A stretch of 64,000 nt of DNA from Yersinia mollaretii ATCC 43969 (GTDB taxonomy: Bacteria; Pseudomonadota; Gammaproteobacteria; Enterobacterales; Enterobacteriaceae). Each line of letters opens with the position of its first letter. Positions within the stretch are counted from its first letter, which is position 1. A program made the position numbers and the translations under genes. The stretch spans positions 3,472,001 through 3,536,000 of the forward strand of contig NZ_CP054043.1 in the NCBI RefSeq assembly GCF_013282725.1, given 5' to 3'. Below are positions 28,043 to 37,510 of the stretch, in pieces. The notes beneath the pieces are model-generated. The model worked only from the letters and a program-made list of their open reading frames with translations, was not told the DNA's origin and searched no databases.

Positions 28043-28977
28043 CATTTCGCTTCTTCAATATACAAATATAATCTTGGCACCAACAGCCGCAACGGCTTGG
28101 CATCTGGCTTGTATTTATGCTTAATTTGGCGGACATCGTAGTTGGTTAACTCACCTAATTTGGGCAATTCAACCATTGATTGAGACTGACAAAAAGCAAT
28201 CAGTGGCATAGGGCAGGGGTGTTGTACCTGCTTTTGTTGCTCTTGATACCAAACTCGCGCGATAGGCTGCACTTTAACTGGCCGCTTTATCTTCAACTTT
28301 GTTTTTTCCGGCAAGCGATGAATATCGTTGATTTCGACGCTAATTGACTCTACCCATTGTTCTCGGGTGAAAGGTGGCACGGCCCGACCTGCATTCAGGC
28401 TTTTGTCTAACTGCACCAATATCTCTTCGCGGGTCACATTCTTTATAATATGTTTGTTAGCCCAACCAAAACGCACTGAACTGGGGTTTAATAGCGGCGT
28501 GATCGTGCGATAAGTATTCAGAGTGATCAGCCCATGCAAATGAGTATGCACAAATTCGAAACGCTGTTCACTGGGTAGCCCTGACTCGACCGTGATGATC
28601 TGTTCTAATTCGGTCTTTAACTGATTAATTTCACGAATGGTATTTTGGCATTCACTCAATTGATTATCTGTCACAGAGAAACAGAGTACACCGGGGAGGC
28701 GTAGGGCGGCTTTGCTACTGGTATTTTGCCCTTGGTGGTGAAGGAATAGCCGCTGATAATGTTGTAACCCCAGATCTCTGGCTTGATGGCCCACAGTCGC
28801 TGTTACAGCAATTTGCTCGATGGGGTTATGCTCGGTACCTTTCTCAATTTCAGGTAGCGAAAATACCCGGGCAGCAAGCAAAGGAAGATCAATGAGTTGC
28901 TGGTGGAGGAGCTGCAATTCAATCTCCAGTGAAGCAAATCGAGTATTTAAGCGTTCTATCAAATCATACTTGTTCAT
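28042..28977 (-). CDS. tus: Replication terminus site-binding protein
   Basis: Monomeric DNA-binding protein that forms polar replication fork barriers at Ter sites; 311 aa (E. coli 309). Basic throughout, with Tus blocks RFGWANKHIIKNVTREEIL, HTHLHGLITLNTYRTI, IKRPVKVQPIARVWY and a basic end KHKYKPDAKPLRLLVPRLYLYI. A Ter site lies 24 bp upstream of the start codon, as in the autoregulated E. coli tus-TerB arrangement. Also next to fumC as in E. coli. Confidence 0.95.
   Translation of the reverse strand: MNKYDLIERLNTRFASLEIELQLLHQQLIDLPLLAARVFSLPEIEKGTEHNPIEQIAVTATVGHQARDLGLQHYQRLFLHHQGQNTSSKAALRLPGVLCFSVTDNQLSECQNTIREINQLKTELEQIITVESGLPSEQRFEFVHTHLHGLITLNTYRTITPLLNPSSVRFGWANKHIIKNVTREEILVQLDKSLNAGRAVPPFTREQWVESISVEINDIHRLPEKTKLKIKRPVKVQPIARVWYQEQQKQVQHPCPMPLIAFCQSQSMVELPKLGELTNYDVRQIKHKYKPDAKPLRLLVPRLYLYIEEAK
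28211..28218 (+). other. KOPS octamer
   Basis: GGGCAGGG on the plus strand, matching GGGNAGGG, left of dif and pointing towards it. Inside tus on the antisense strand. Confidence 0.5.
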
Positions 28978-29000
28978 TGTCTTTTCTAATTAAAGTTATT

Positions 29001-29017
29001 TTAGTTACAACATACAT
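29001..29017 (-). other. Ter site (Tus-binding replication fork barrier)
   Basis: On the minus strand the sequence reads GTATGTTGTAACTAA, the complete Ter core including the critical G before TATG. It lies in the tus promoter region. With this orientation the blocking face is on the high-coordinate side, so forks moving from high to low coordinates would be arrested. That fits a trap placed beyond dif for the fork arriving from the right. Confidence 0.92.
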
Positions 29018-29112
29018 TATGTGACGCCAATAAAAAAGCGACCTTTGAAAGCAAAGTGTTGCCATTAATGAATCGGACATATGCAGGATTGAAGGGTCTT
29101 AACAGGAACGTG

Positions 29113-29120
29113 GGGCAGGG
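29113..29120 (+). other. KOPS octamer
   Basis: GGGCAGGG on the plus strand in the tus upstream gap, pointing to dif. Confidence 0.5.
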
Positions 29121-29176
29121 ATTGAACACAAAAAGGGCTTTGATTGACGTGAATTTTTCCAAGGAGAGTAGCGAAA

Positions 29177-29220
29177 CACTCAAGACTAAATACCCAACAA
29201 ATGACATTTAGCCTTGAGTG
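29177..29220 (-). terminator. Inverted repeat after the SHOCT gene
   Basis: CACTCAAG-CTAAAT pairs with ATTTAG-CTTGAGTG, with one mismatch and a 14-nt loop. It begins 13 bp past the stop of the SHOCT gene. Only a short T-rich stretch follows. Confidence 0.5.
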
Positions 29221-29232
29221 ATGAATCAAATA

Positions 29233-29622
29233 TTAGGCCAATGCTTTGGCTTTGAGTTGCATGTATTCACTTTCAGTGATCGTGCCTTCATCCCACAATT
29301 TTTTGGCGTCAGCAATCTGTTCTGCCGGTGATTTACCCGCAACATGACGAATATAATCATTGGTTTCAGCGACTGATTTTTGCACCGTCGCACGATAACG
29401 CTGTGCCATACCTTTGCCACGAGTGACCAGATAAATAAGCGAGGTCAGTAGTGGGATAAACAGCAAGAAGATAATCCAAATTGCTTTATAAAAACCATTT
29501 AGCTCATGGTCCCTGAAGAGGTCAGAAATGACCTGAAACAGGATCAGTAAGTAAGCAATGAAAAAGAAAATCGAAAAGGTGGTCGCCAGAATATCCCAAA
29601 GCGTAAGAAAGTGACTGGTCAT
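29233..29622 (-). CDS. SHOCT-domain membrane protein
   Basis: 129 aa. Two hydrophobic segments (about 8-35 and 45-65, the PLDc_N-like arrangement) are followed by a soluble tail. A C-terminal SHOCT motif (ADAKKLWDEGTITESEYMQLKAKAL, shortened here in description only) closes the protein. ATG 29622 has an AGGAGAG site 5 nt upstream. SHOCT tails are thought to mediate oligomerisation; no specific function is known. Stands alone between tus and ynfM. Confidence 0.8.
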   Translation of the reverse strand: MTSHFLTLWDILATTFSIFFFIAYLLILFQVISDLFRDHELNGFYKAIWIIFLLFIPLLTSLIYLVTRGKGMAQRYRATVQKSVAETNDYIRHVAGKSPAEQIADAKKLWDEGTITESEYMQLKAKALA

Positions 29623-29725
29623 AATGCTCTCCTGAAATGACATAAATTAAGGAAATGTTCACCGTGAAAAAATTCCTAGTTACATTATATACTTAATTTA
29701 CATTTCGACATTTTTATTTAGAACA

Positions 29726-30880
29726 TTAAATTCTCGCGGCTTCTGGCAATTTACGTAGCCGCTGCCCCACATATAACGCGAGTAATAACATCGTTGCGAT
29801 AAAGGCGACAACCCCCGCCCAGCCTAAATTAAGCCAGAAAATACCGCCTAAAGTTCCCGCGACACTCGATCCGGCATAATAGCAAAACAGATAAAGTGAC
29901 GACGCCTGTGCTTTCGCTCGGCGAGCGCGACGACCAATCCAGCTACTGGCAACCGAGTGAGCGGCAAAGAAGCCGGCCGTAAATATCATCATGCCAATAA
30001 AAATAGTGATGACGGGCGGGAAAGCGGTAATAGTAACGCCAATGAGCATCATCCCAATCGAGGCCAATAAAATCGGCCCACGACCATAACGGCTGGTGAG
30101 GGAGCCAGCTTTAGGCGAGCTATAAGATCCCGTCAGATAAACTATCGATAATAAGCCCACGACGGCTTGGCTAAGGTAATAAGAGGTGGGGCGGAAATGT
30201 TTCGACGCGGGAAGAATACGCCAAAACAGGCAAGCAGCAGCTAAAGCAAATAAGCCAATCACCGCCAGCGCGATACGCCATGAAAAGAAATCACTGAGTA
30301 CCCCGGTGATCAGGCGACCACTCATCCCACCAATGGAGTTGCCGCTGATATATAAACCCATAGACAGTGCAACGAAACTCGGGTGAATCTCCTCACTGAG
30401 GTAGGTCATTGCTACGGCAGCCACCCCGCTGAGGGACAAACCAATCAATGCCCGCATCAGCAAAATACCGTGCCAACTGGTCATAAATGAGCAAATAAGG
30501 GTACAGATTGCCGCCAACATCAGCGCGATCACCATCACTGACTTGCGCCCGACCGCATCCGAAAGAGGACCGGTAAACATCAGCCCAAAAGCCAACATCC
30601 CCGTTGCCGCTGAAAGCGATAAACTGCTGGCAGCCGGTGAGATATTGAAATCCTGCGAGAGCAGCGGCAGGATTGGCTGCACGCAATAGAGCAGGGCAAA
30701 GGTGGCTAATCCGGCTGAAAAGAAAGCCAGTGTCACGCGAATAAACTGGGGCGTACCCCGTTGAATATAAGGGCGTTTCGATAAACGGGTCACATCGGGT
30801 GCCGATACTGAAGAGGTGGCATCATCATTTGCTGCGGGCGCTGGCGCTACGGTCGCCGTGGTGCGCGAAGAGGTGGTCAC
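29726..30880 (-). pseudogene. ynfM: MFS transporter ynfM with an internal deletion
   Basis: Reads as one uninterrupted 384-aa frame and matches E. coli YnfM closely on both sides of residue 233. Compared with E. coli as I recall it, about 50 residues after HFRPTS are absent, and the frame resumes at YYLSQAVVGLLS (junction near 30181/30182). The missing part covers the central loop and a transmembrane helix (TM7 region). The remaining count would be odd and the second half misoriented. Likely non-functional, although the frame is kept. Divergent from ynfL as in E. coli. Confidence 0.75.
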
Positions 30881-31070
30881 GGTATTTCCTTATCATTTAC
30901 ACAATCAAAGACACTTTTTCGCCAAACCATTTTGCAAAAAACAATTTTGCCAAAAAAACACGGGCGCTAACCACTAAACAGCTTAATAACGGGATCATAG
31001 AAATAGCTGAGTTTTTTGTCTAATATATTAATTATTACAAATAAGACGTTAAACATATCAATGGAACTCA

Positions 31071-31970
31071 ATGAGCATTGAACTCAGGCACTTACGCTAC
31101 TTCATTGCCGTGGCTGAAGAGCTGCACTTTGGTCGTGCGGCAGAACGGTTACGTATCTCTCAGCCGCCGCTGAGCCAGCAAATTCAAATTTTGGAGGAGC
31201 AAATTGGTGCGCGATTATTCGACCGCAACAACCGCAATGTCAGCTTAACTCAAGCCGGTACTCTGTTTTTAAAAGAGTCCTATCAAATTCTGGCGCAGGT
31301 AAACTCGGCATCAGAAAAGGCAGCACGGCTGCATCGTGGAGAGTCCGGCGAGCTGACCATCGGTTTTACCTCATCAGCCCCCTTTATTAGCGTGGTCTCT
31401 AAAAACTTACGCGCATTCCGCCAATTACACCCGCAAGTCCATATCAAGATGCAGGAGGTCAATACCAAGCAACAAATTGAACCGCTGCTGGATGGGCGAC
31501 TGGATCTGGGTGTGATGCGAAATACACGGTTGCCAGATGCACTGCAATATCGATTGCTGCTGCGTGAGCCCTTGGTTGCGGTGGTCCACGAAGATCACCC
31601 ATTAGCTTCACTGCCTCAGGGGAGTGTCAAATTTAGCTCACTGGCGGAACAGCCTTTTGTCTTCTTTTCGCGTGAGGTGGGGACTGCGCTGTATGACGAG
31701 ATCCTCACGCTGTTAGCGCGGGCGGGCATCACACCTTATATTACGCAGGAAGTCGGGGAGGCGATGACCATCGTGGGATTGGTCTCTTCCGGTTTAGGGG
31801 TTTCAATCTTGCCCGCCTCATTTACTCGGGTAAAAGTGGATGGAGTGAAATACTTGCCCTTGGCAGAAGCCAGTGCGACGACCGAAGTCTGGTTAGTTAA
31901 CCACAAACACCGACCTGTTACCGCCCCAGCAGAAGCACTGATTCGCCTGATGGTGGCTGACATCATTTAA
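31071..31970 (+). CDS. ynfL: LysR-family regulator YnfL
   Basis: 299 aa. N-terminal winged helix-turn-helix (ELRHLRYFIAVAEELHFGRAAERL, then SQPPLSQQIQILEEQIG) and a C-terminal effector domain with GFTSSAPFI and QEVGEAMTIVGLVSSGLGVSILP. It aligns with E. coli YnfL and is divergent from ynfM, its presumed target. The ATG has only a weak upstream ribosome site (GGAACTCA). Confidence 0.9.
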   Translation: MSIELRHLRYFIAVAEELHFGRAAERLRISQPPLSQQIQILEEQIGARLFDRNNRNVSLTQAGTLFLKESYQILAQVNSASEKAARLHRGESGELTIGFTSSAPFISVVSKNLRAFRQLHPQVHIKMQEVNTKQQIEPLLDGRLDLGVMRNTRLPDALQYRLLLREPLVAVVHEDHPLASLPQGSVKFSSLAEQPFVFFSREVGTALYDEILTLLARAGITPYITQEVGEAMTIVGLVSSGLGVSILPASFTRVKVDGVKYLPLAEASATTEVWLVNHKHRPVTAPAEALIRLMVADII

Positions 31971-32150
31971 TGCACGGGCCATATACCGTCTAAATAACCC
32001 GCATTTCGTCACCGGAAATCGGTGATTATGTGCAGTAAATCACATAACTAATCAAATAGTTGACGTCATATGCCAAAAGCCCCAACATAGCCGATAATCT
32101 TTATTTAGAAGCGCGAAAAATACTCGGTTGGCAGAGAAGGAGCCGGTTTA

Positions 32151-33368
32151 GTGATTACGGATGGACAGCCTGGGCATATTGATCAAATCAAGCAGACCAA
32201 TGCAGGGGCCGTTTATCGGCTAATTGATTTGTTCGGCCCAATATCACGCATTGAACTGTCTAAGCGGGCGCAATTGGCCCCCGCCAGTATCACTAAAATC
32301 GTGCGAGAGCTGGTTGAAGCGCATCTGGTTAAAGAGACTGAATATCAAGATGTGGGTAGCCGTGGGCGGCCTGCCATTGGTTTAGTTCTAGATACCGAAG
32401 CTTGGCATTACGTCTCTGGGCGTATCAGCCGTGACTTTATCACCCTCGCATTGCGCGACCTCAGTAGCAAACTGGTGGTTGAAGATCAGATTCCATTACC
32501 TAATAGCCACCCGGAACCGCTGCTAAATCGTATTCTCAACGAAGTGGATCGCTTCTTTATCCGGCATCAAGAAAAGCTTGAAAGGCTAACGGCTATCGCG
32601 ATTACCATGCCGGGCATCATTGATGCGCCAGCCGGTATTGTGCATAAAATGCCGTTTTATGATGTGAATGAAATGCTCCTTGGCCCCGCGCTAGAGCAGC
32701 GAACGGGACTGCCGGTCTATCTGCAACACGATATTTGCGCCTGGACCATGGCAGAAGCGCTATATGGTGCTTCGCGAGGATGCCAGAATGTGATTCAGGT
32801 AGTGATTGACCATAATGTGGGTGCTGGGGTGATTACCGCTGGCAGGGTATTACATGCCGGCAGTCGCAGTGTGGTCGAGATTGGTCATACCCAAGTTGAT
32901 CCCTATGGCAAACTTTGTTATTGCGGTAATCATGGGTGCCTTGAGACGGTCGCCAGTATTGAAAATATGCTGGAAATTGCGCAACAGCGATTAAACGGCT
33001 CCATGAGTTCTTTATTACATAGCACACCATTGAGTGTTGAATCTTTATGTGATGCTGCCTTGGCGGGCGATCAACTCGCTAAAGATATTATATTGGGCGT
33101 AGGCCACAGCGTTGGGCGAATTGTTGCCATTATGGTCAATTTATTTAATCCAGAAAAAATTCTAGTGGGTTCGCCACTCAATAAAGCGGCCTCTATTTTA
33201 CATCCGGCAATTGCATCTTGTATTCGCCAACAAGCACTGCCTGCATACAGCGATAATATCCTTGTTGAACCAACCGCATTCTTTAATCAGGGCACTATGC
33301 CCGGTGCCGCATTAGTCAAAGAAGCACTGTATAACGGTTCATTATTAGTGAAACTGCTACAAGGCTAA
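32151..33368 (+). CDS. mlc: Mlc, glucose-responsive ROK-family repressor
   Basis: Represses PTS and sugar genes in E. coli until sequestered by dephosphorylated EIICB-Glc. The protein has 405 aa with a GTG start behind AAGGAGCC. N-terminal helix-turn-helix (SRIELSKRAQLAPASITKIVREL), ROK signature region (VVEIGHTQVDPYGK) and zinc motif CYCGNHGCLE are present. Closely colinear with E. coli Mlc. malX just upstream in the window belongs to the glucose PTS family, a typical kind of target. Confidence 0.95.
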   Translation: MITDGQPGHIDQIKQTNAGAVYRLIDLFGPISRIELSKRAQLAPASITKIVRELVEAHLVKETEYQDVGSRGRPAIGLVLDTEAWHYVSGRISRDFITLALRDLSSKLVVEDQIPLPNSHPEPLLNRILNEVDRFFIRHQEKLERLTAIAITMPGIIDAPAGIVHKMPFYDVNEMLLGPALEQRTGLPVYLQHDICAWTMAEALYGASRGCQNVIQVVIDHNVGAGVITAGRVLHAGSRSVVEIGHTQVDPYGKLCYCGNHGCLETVASIENMLEIAQQRLNGSMSSLLHSTPLSVESLCDAALAGDQLAKDIILGVGHSVGRIVAIMVNLFNPEKILVGSPLNKAASILHPAIASCIRQQALPAYSDNILVEPTAFFNQGTMPGAALVKEALYNGSLLVKLLQG

Positions 33369-33376
33369 CCTATTAA

Positions 33377-33405
33377 CACTAATAATTAAGAGTTAATTAT
33401 TAGTG
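33377..33405 (+). terminator. Perfect AT-rich hairpin after mlc
   Basis: 13-bp perfect stem CACTAATAATTAA/TTAATTATTAGTG with a 3-nt loop, 8 bp after the mlc stop. No T-run follows, so its role as a terminator is uncertain. Confidence 0.5.
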
Positions 33406-33593
33406 GGTATGTCTAATGTACCTCGCCTATTAATAGCTATTATTCGTTAAAAACCTCTCTCAGTTCGGCAAAACCTTGCGCTAACGCAAGCTGTCCGATG
33501 TCGGCATCGCCTAGACTTTTATCCATGTTGCCTATTTCGCTAATGTTAAGCGAAAAGATGTAAGTCTGCGTGGCCAGATTTCGGAGTATTGTT

Positions 33594-34262
33594 ATGTTAA
33601 CGCGAGTATTTGTGACGGGCACTGACACCGCTGTGGGTAAAACTGTGGTGTCACGGGCTTTACTTCAGGCCCTAAGCCAAAATGGCAGAACAGCGGCGGG
33701 CTATAAACCCGTCGCGACAGAGAGCAAAGAAACACCCGATGGATTGCGTAATCAGGATGCGCTGATTTTACAGGCGTCGTCATCCATTGAGCTTAATTAT
33801 CAGGAAGTTAACCCATTCCCGTTGCAAGCGGATGTTATCCATGCTTGTTCGGATACGCTGATTAATTACGGCGATATGACGGAAGGGTTACAGCGCTTAT
33901 CTGCTAAAGCGGATACTGTGGTAGTCGAAGGCTGTGGTGGCTGGAAAGTCATGATGAATGACCAACGTTTCTATTCTGACTGGGTAATACAGGAACAATT
34001 ACCGGTTATTTTAGTTGTCGGCATTAAGTTGGGCTGCATCAACCATGCTTTATTAACGGCACAAGCTATTATCAATGATGGATTACCATTATTAGGCTGG
34101 GTCGCGAATCGTATTAATCCTGGATTAGCGCATTATGCTGAAACAATCGCCATGCTACGTGAGCGTTTACCAGCACCACAGTTAGGGCAATTACCTTATT
34201 TGCCACATCCGGAAGAAAAGCCATTGGCAAAATATTTAGATTTGTCCGTAATCAGTCAATAA
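33594..34262 (+). CDS. ynfK: Dethiobiotin synthetase-like protein (BioD2/YnfK)
   Basis: 222-aa P-loop protein resembling dethiobiotin synthetase, which makes the ureido ring of biotin. N-terminal FVTGTDTAVGKTVVSRALL contains the ATP/substrate loop. GYKPVATESKETPDG and VVEGCGGWKVMMND follow. It is close to E. coli YnfK, the second BioD paralogue, next to mlc as in E. coli. ATG 33594 (with CGGAG upstream) fits the family start better than GTG 33570. Confidence 0.88.
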   Translation: MLTRVFVTGTDTAVGKTVVSRALLQALSQNGRTAAGYKPVATESKETPDGLRNQDALILQASSSIELNYQEVNPFPLQADVIHACSDTLINYGDMTEGLQRLSAKADTVVVEGCGGWKVMMNDQRFYSDWVIQEQLPVILVVGIKLGCINHALLTAQAIINDGLPLLGWVANRINPGLAHYAETIAMLRERLPAPQLGQLPYLPHPEEKPLAKYLDLSVISQ

Positions 34263-34323
34263 TTTAATTACCCCGTCGATTGGGGGGATTAAGTGAATAA
34301 TAGTCTGACGTCAATGGCCTATT

Positions 34324-35604
34324 TTAACGTGAATGATATACCGATATTGGGCGTAGCCAGCGCGCAATGGTTGTCGAAATAACGCAAGATAATAGCAAAC
34401 CGGGGAGTAGGGTATATTCACCGGTCATTTCGCAAACCATTAATGCGGCCATAATCGGGGCATGAGTGGTAGCCGCCAACAGAGTTGCCATTCCGGTCAA
34501 TGCCATTAACAACGCAATGTTGTCGCCGAGAGCGGGCCACCAAGCAAACATCTGCCCACATAACATGCCTAAAGCGGCACCAACAAACAGTGTCGGGGTA
34601 AATACGCCGCCCGGCGCGCCCGAACCGCTGCTCGCAAGCACGGCCAATAACTTGCATATCAGTATTCCGCCAATCAATAAAACCCCCGGTGGTGCAGTCA
34701 AGAATGACTGGACGACACTGTAGCCATTGCCCCAGACCTGCGGAAAAATCAGCGATAATAGCCCGACGATGATTCCCCCTAGCGCCAGTTGCAACGGGGG
34801 GGACAGGTTAAGTGAGCGAAAAGCATGCCCACTGGCAGTCATGGCTTTGAGAAATAATGGCCCACAAAAACCGGCTAAGAGTCCCAAGAGTGCCATCAGG
34901 AAATATTGTATCGGCCAAGGCGATGGCAGGGCTTCCATTTGATAAAGCGTTTCCTGACCACCATGCAACAAATTGGTGGTGAGCAAAGCACTGACGGCCG
35001 CAATCACCACGGGTCCGAGGGAGGCCAGCATTAAGGTGCCAAATAAGATTTCGGCAATAAACAGACTGCCCGCTAATGGTGCATGATAGGCGCTCGCCAT
35101 CCCCGCCGCCGCACCACAAGCAACCCAAAGTTTCCACTCACTCGGTTTGGCATAGCGCTGCGCAAAAACCGAGGCAAATAGGGCCGCTAATAGCACCATC
35201 GCGCCTTCGCGACCAATGGCACTGCCGCTAGAAACCACTAATAAGGAGGCGAAAGATTTGACCAAACTGGCAGAGACATCTAATCGCCCATCACCAATTT
35301 CAATGGCTTCCATATAATCCGTCGGCGCACTGGGCTTTTGCTGCTGATAGCGTTGATATGCCCACAGTAATGTCCCGGCGGCCAAACCACCCAATGCGGG
35401 GGTTAATGCCCGCCGCCAGCCAGAAATCGACGACGCTGCGGCCACCAAACTGCCATCGGTTCGAGCGAAGAGTAGCCACTCTAGCCCCAACATGGCCTGA
35501 TGAAATAACCAGACGATCAATGCGGCAATCATGCCCAGCATGATTGAAATCAGCAGTCGGCGCAGCATGGCGCGATAGTAATAGAGATGAGCAGGCCGTT
35601 TCAT
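34324..35604 (-). CDS. clcB: Voltage-gated ClC-type chloride channel/transporter
   Basis: Polytopic inner-membrane ClC protein, 426 aa (E. coli ClcB about 418). Anion-pathway motifs: GSAIGREGA (gating Glu), GSGAPGGVF and the central [10 protein letters not shown]. In E. coli ClC proteins support extreme acid resistance. It is convergent with ynfK, the same arrangement as in E. coli. Confidence 0.93.
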   Translation of the reverse strand: MKRPAHLYYYRAMLRRLLISIMLGMIAALIVWLFHQAMLGLEWLLFARTDGSLVAAASSISGWRRALTPALGGLAAGTLLWAYQRYQQQKPSAPTDYMEAIEIGDGRLDVSASLVKSFASLLVVSSGSAIGREGAMVLLAALFASVFAQRYAKPSEWKLWVACGAAAGMASAYHAPLAGSLFIAEILFGTLMLASLGPVVIAAVSALLTTNLLHGGQETLYQMEALPSPWPIQYFLMALLGLLAGFCGPLFLKAMTASGHAFRSLNLSPPLQLALGGIIVGLLSLIFPQVWGNGYSVVQSFLTAPPGVLLIGGILICKLLAVLASSGSGAPGGVFTPTLFVGAALGMLCGQMFAWWPALGDNIALLMALTGMATLLAATTHAPIMAALMVCEMTGEYTLLPGLLLSCVISTTIARWLRPISVYHSR

Positions 35605-35787
35605 GCGGCGTTGTTGACTGCCATAAAGTCACTGGCTGACATAACGAGACAAACCTCTTTTTTAGCGCGATGGACAAAGTGAGATAGACAGATTGTTACT
35701 GGCTATCAATTGAATGACCAGTGAATCTTTATCAATGTGGCGAATAATATCGACAAAACAGCGCTATCAATAAAACATGATTATCAA

Positions 35788-35820
35788 TAAAACAAAAGGG
35801 CGCACCAAAAGGCACGCCCT
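35788..35820 (-). terminator. Terminator of the ynfD-like gene
   Basis: Stem AGGGCGTGCC/GGTGCGCCCT (two G-T pairs) with a TTTT loop on the minus strand, followed by a T-rich tail TTTGTTTTATT. Confidence 0.8.
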
Positions 35821-35840
35821 GACGGGGGTACGACACGAGA

Positions 35841-36089
35841 TTACTCGCCGTTATTTATACGGGTATAAATAATTTTCTGGGTATCATTCTCGCAATGCCC
35901 AACCACTTGACCACCCGCTTGCTCCACCTGATCATTCGGCACGATATCCAGTTTAAAACCAGATTCAGGGACGCCATTACTGATAATCTTCTGTGCGATC
36001 TCCGCCTTGACGCTTTCGCAAGATGCCAGCGCAGCCAGCGGCGCGAGAGAGAATAACAAGGTGCTAATAATAAGCGTTTTTTTCATCAT
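35841..36089 (-). CDS. ynfD: DUF1161 periplasmic protein, YnfD-like
   Basis: 82-aa secreted protein. The signal peptide ends ALAS, leaving a mature part of about 60 residues. CESVKAEIAQKII and VVGHCENDTQKIIYTR carry the two conserved cysteines of DUF1161. Shorter at the C-terminus than E. coli YnfD. ATG 36089 has an AAGGA ribosome site. Function unknown. Confidence 0.85.
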   Translation of the reverse strand: MMKKTLIISTLLFSLAPLAALASCESVKAEIAQKIISNGVPESGFKLDIVPNDQVEQAGGQVVGHCENDTQKIIYTRINNGE

Positions 36090-36145
36090 AAAATCCTTAT
36101 GTGGATGAACAGTTTGCCTAGCGAATTGATCCCTAAACTCACCTT

Positions 36146-36201
36146 AAATGATAACTCAGATCCCTATAACCTCAAGTAAATCTGAGTTATAGCTATCATT
36201 T
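36146..36201 (-). repeat. Long inverted repeat at the ynfB 3' end
   Basis: AAATGAT-AACTCAGAT pairs with ATCTGAGTT and, after a short bulge, ATCATTT. The structure starts at the ynfB stop codon and could act as a terminator or 3' stabiliser. AT-rich, without a T-run. Confidence 0.5.
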
Positions 36202-36571
36202 ACGGATTAATCTGACGACCGGATAAGCGGTCAAGGCAGCGCTCAGTATTCGGCTCCCAATAGGCGTTTAAATTCTCACTGCGATTGCAGCTATCTTTCG
36301 CATCTTCAGCACGATCAAATTTATCGAAATTCTTTTCTACCCGATTATTCACTTTGCCGCGCAGACGATGATTATCATCCCACTGCTGTTGGCTTTGGCG
36401 CGCTTGCTCTTTGGACATCGGATCATTGTTTCCACCCACAGAAACGCAAGTGCTGCCCTGAGTACAGTTTGCCGATTGTGCCAATGCAGGAGTTTGCCAT
36501 GTCAGCGGCAATGCCAACAGGGCGACCGGTAGAAAAACGCGGATCAGGCGTGGCAGGCTATTTATTTTCAT
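36200..36571 (-). CDS. ynfB: DUF1283 periplasmic protein, YnfB-like
   Basis: 123 aa with a signal peptide of about 31 residues ending ALA. The C-terminal DUF1283 block resembles E. coli YnfB ([36 protein letters not shown]). An extra cysteine pair (CTQGSTC) after the signal sequence is not in E. coli YnfB as I recall it. Function unknown. Between ynfD and ynfA, with speG and ynfC of E. coli absent. Confidence 0.85.
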   Translation of the reverse strand: MKINSLPRLIRVFLPVALLALPLTWQTPALAQSANCTQGSTCVSVGGNNDPMSKEQARQSQQQWDDNHRLRGKVNNRVEKNFDKFDRAEDAKDSCNRSENLNAYWEPNTERCLDRLSGRQINP

Positions 36572-36776
36572 CGTCTTAAGTCCCTTATCAGTCGGTGATG
36601 TTAAATCATCATGTAATTTACTGGCACGCTATCAGCGAATAAAAATTATATCACTGCTTGTGGCAGATAAACTAGTCGGCGACAACCTGACTGCGGGTAG
36701 GTAAAGTAACCTAATGCTAATTGAGAATGTTTGTTTAAATAACAATACGTTGATTACGATATAAAGAGATCTGAGC

Positions 36777-37103
36777 ATGTTAAAAACGTCGCTACTATTT
36801 TTTTTCACCGCTTTAGCTGAAATTATTGGCTGTTTTTTACCTTATTTATGGTTACGCAAAGGGGGCGCAATTTGGTTATTGTTGCCTGCAGCAGCGAGCT
36901 TGGCGATGTTTGTTTGGTTACTCACCCTGCATCCTGCCGCGAGTGGGCGAGTCTATGCCGCATACGGTGGGGTCTATGTGGCAACAGCATTAATTTGGTT
37001 ACGCGTAGTCGATGGCGTGAAACTTTCGGTCTTCGATTGGATAGGTGCAGGTGTTGCGCTGGCAGGGATGTTGATTATTGTGGCAGGTTGGCGAGTCAAT
37101 TAG
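36777..37103 (+). CDS. ynfA: UPF0060 membrane protein YnfA
   Basis: 108-aa protein with four hydrophobic helices, resembling small multidrug-resistance-type proteins. Family blocks [19 protein letters not shown] and [19 protein letters not shown] are present. The function of the family remains poorly defined. Convergent with the small secreted peptide gene. Confidence 0.92.
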   Translation: MLKTSLLFFFTALAEIIGCFLPYLWLRKGGAIWLLLPAAASLAMFVWLLTLHPAASGRVYAAYGGVYVATALIWLRVVDGVKLSVFDWIGAGVALAGMLIIVAGWRVN

Positions 37104-37122
37104 GCCTAGTGGAAGCGAAGCT
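37098..37122 (-). repeat. Copy A of a 25-bp inverted repeat pair
   Basis: On the minus strand it reads AGCTTCGCTTCCACTAGGCC plus TAATT, matching 38566-38589 (plus strand) at about 22 of 25 positions. It covers the ynfA stop codon. Confidence 0.45.
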
Positions 37123-37232
37123 ATAAAAACCGACATTTTACTCTTATCGAAAGTACTAATGAATACTGATTCAGTGATATCAGTCGTGTGAGAGAAACTA
37201 TTAATAAATGGAGTTAACATTACAACAAATAT

Positions 37233-37265
37233 TAAGGCGAACGATACTGAACACCGTTCGCCTTA
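37233..37265 (-). terminator. Hairpin between ynfA and the peptide gene
   Basis: Perfect 11-bp stem TAAGGCGAACG/CGTTCGCCTTA with an 11-nt loop, 54 bp beyond the peptide gene's stop. It could serve both convergent genes. Confidence 0.65.
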
Positions 37266-37318
37266 GCCTACCTAAATATGGCGAATCGCTCCTCCGGTAA
37301 GGCAGGAACAACTCTATT

Positions 37319-37444
37319 TTATGGGTGAATCCCGATGTCTCCAATATCAACACATGTACCGTCTGTGAAACAAATTATCTCTGCGTTTGCGATGGTTGAG
37401 AAAGCACCTGCAGCTAAAATTAAAGCAAATAAAAAGTTCTTCAT
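37319..37444 (-). CDS. 41-aa secreted two-cysteine peptide
   Basis: Small gene with a clear GGA ribosome site before ATG 37444. The signal peptide is about 21 residues long (MKNFLFALILAAGAFSTIANA). The mature peptide is only about 20 residues, EIICFTDGTC followed by VDIGDIGIHP. The two cysteines, five residues apart, could form a disulphide in the periplasm. I do not recognise a family. An upstream in-frame extension to 37510 lacks a ribosome site. Confidence 0.55.
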   Translation of the reverse strand: MKNFLFALILAAGAFSTIANAEIICFTDGTCVDIGDIGIHP

Positions 37445-37510
37445 AAAAAATCCATTTAAGTAAGTTGCTATCCCAGCGACTAAGCTGAGGGTGGAAAAAA
37501 ATAGTAGCAC

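Noticed and set aside
28757..28770. Second Ter-like core (ATGTTGTAAC) inside tus
   Set aside because: It lacks the essential G before the core and the following TAA; it is explained by tus codons.
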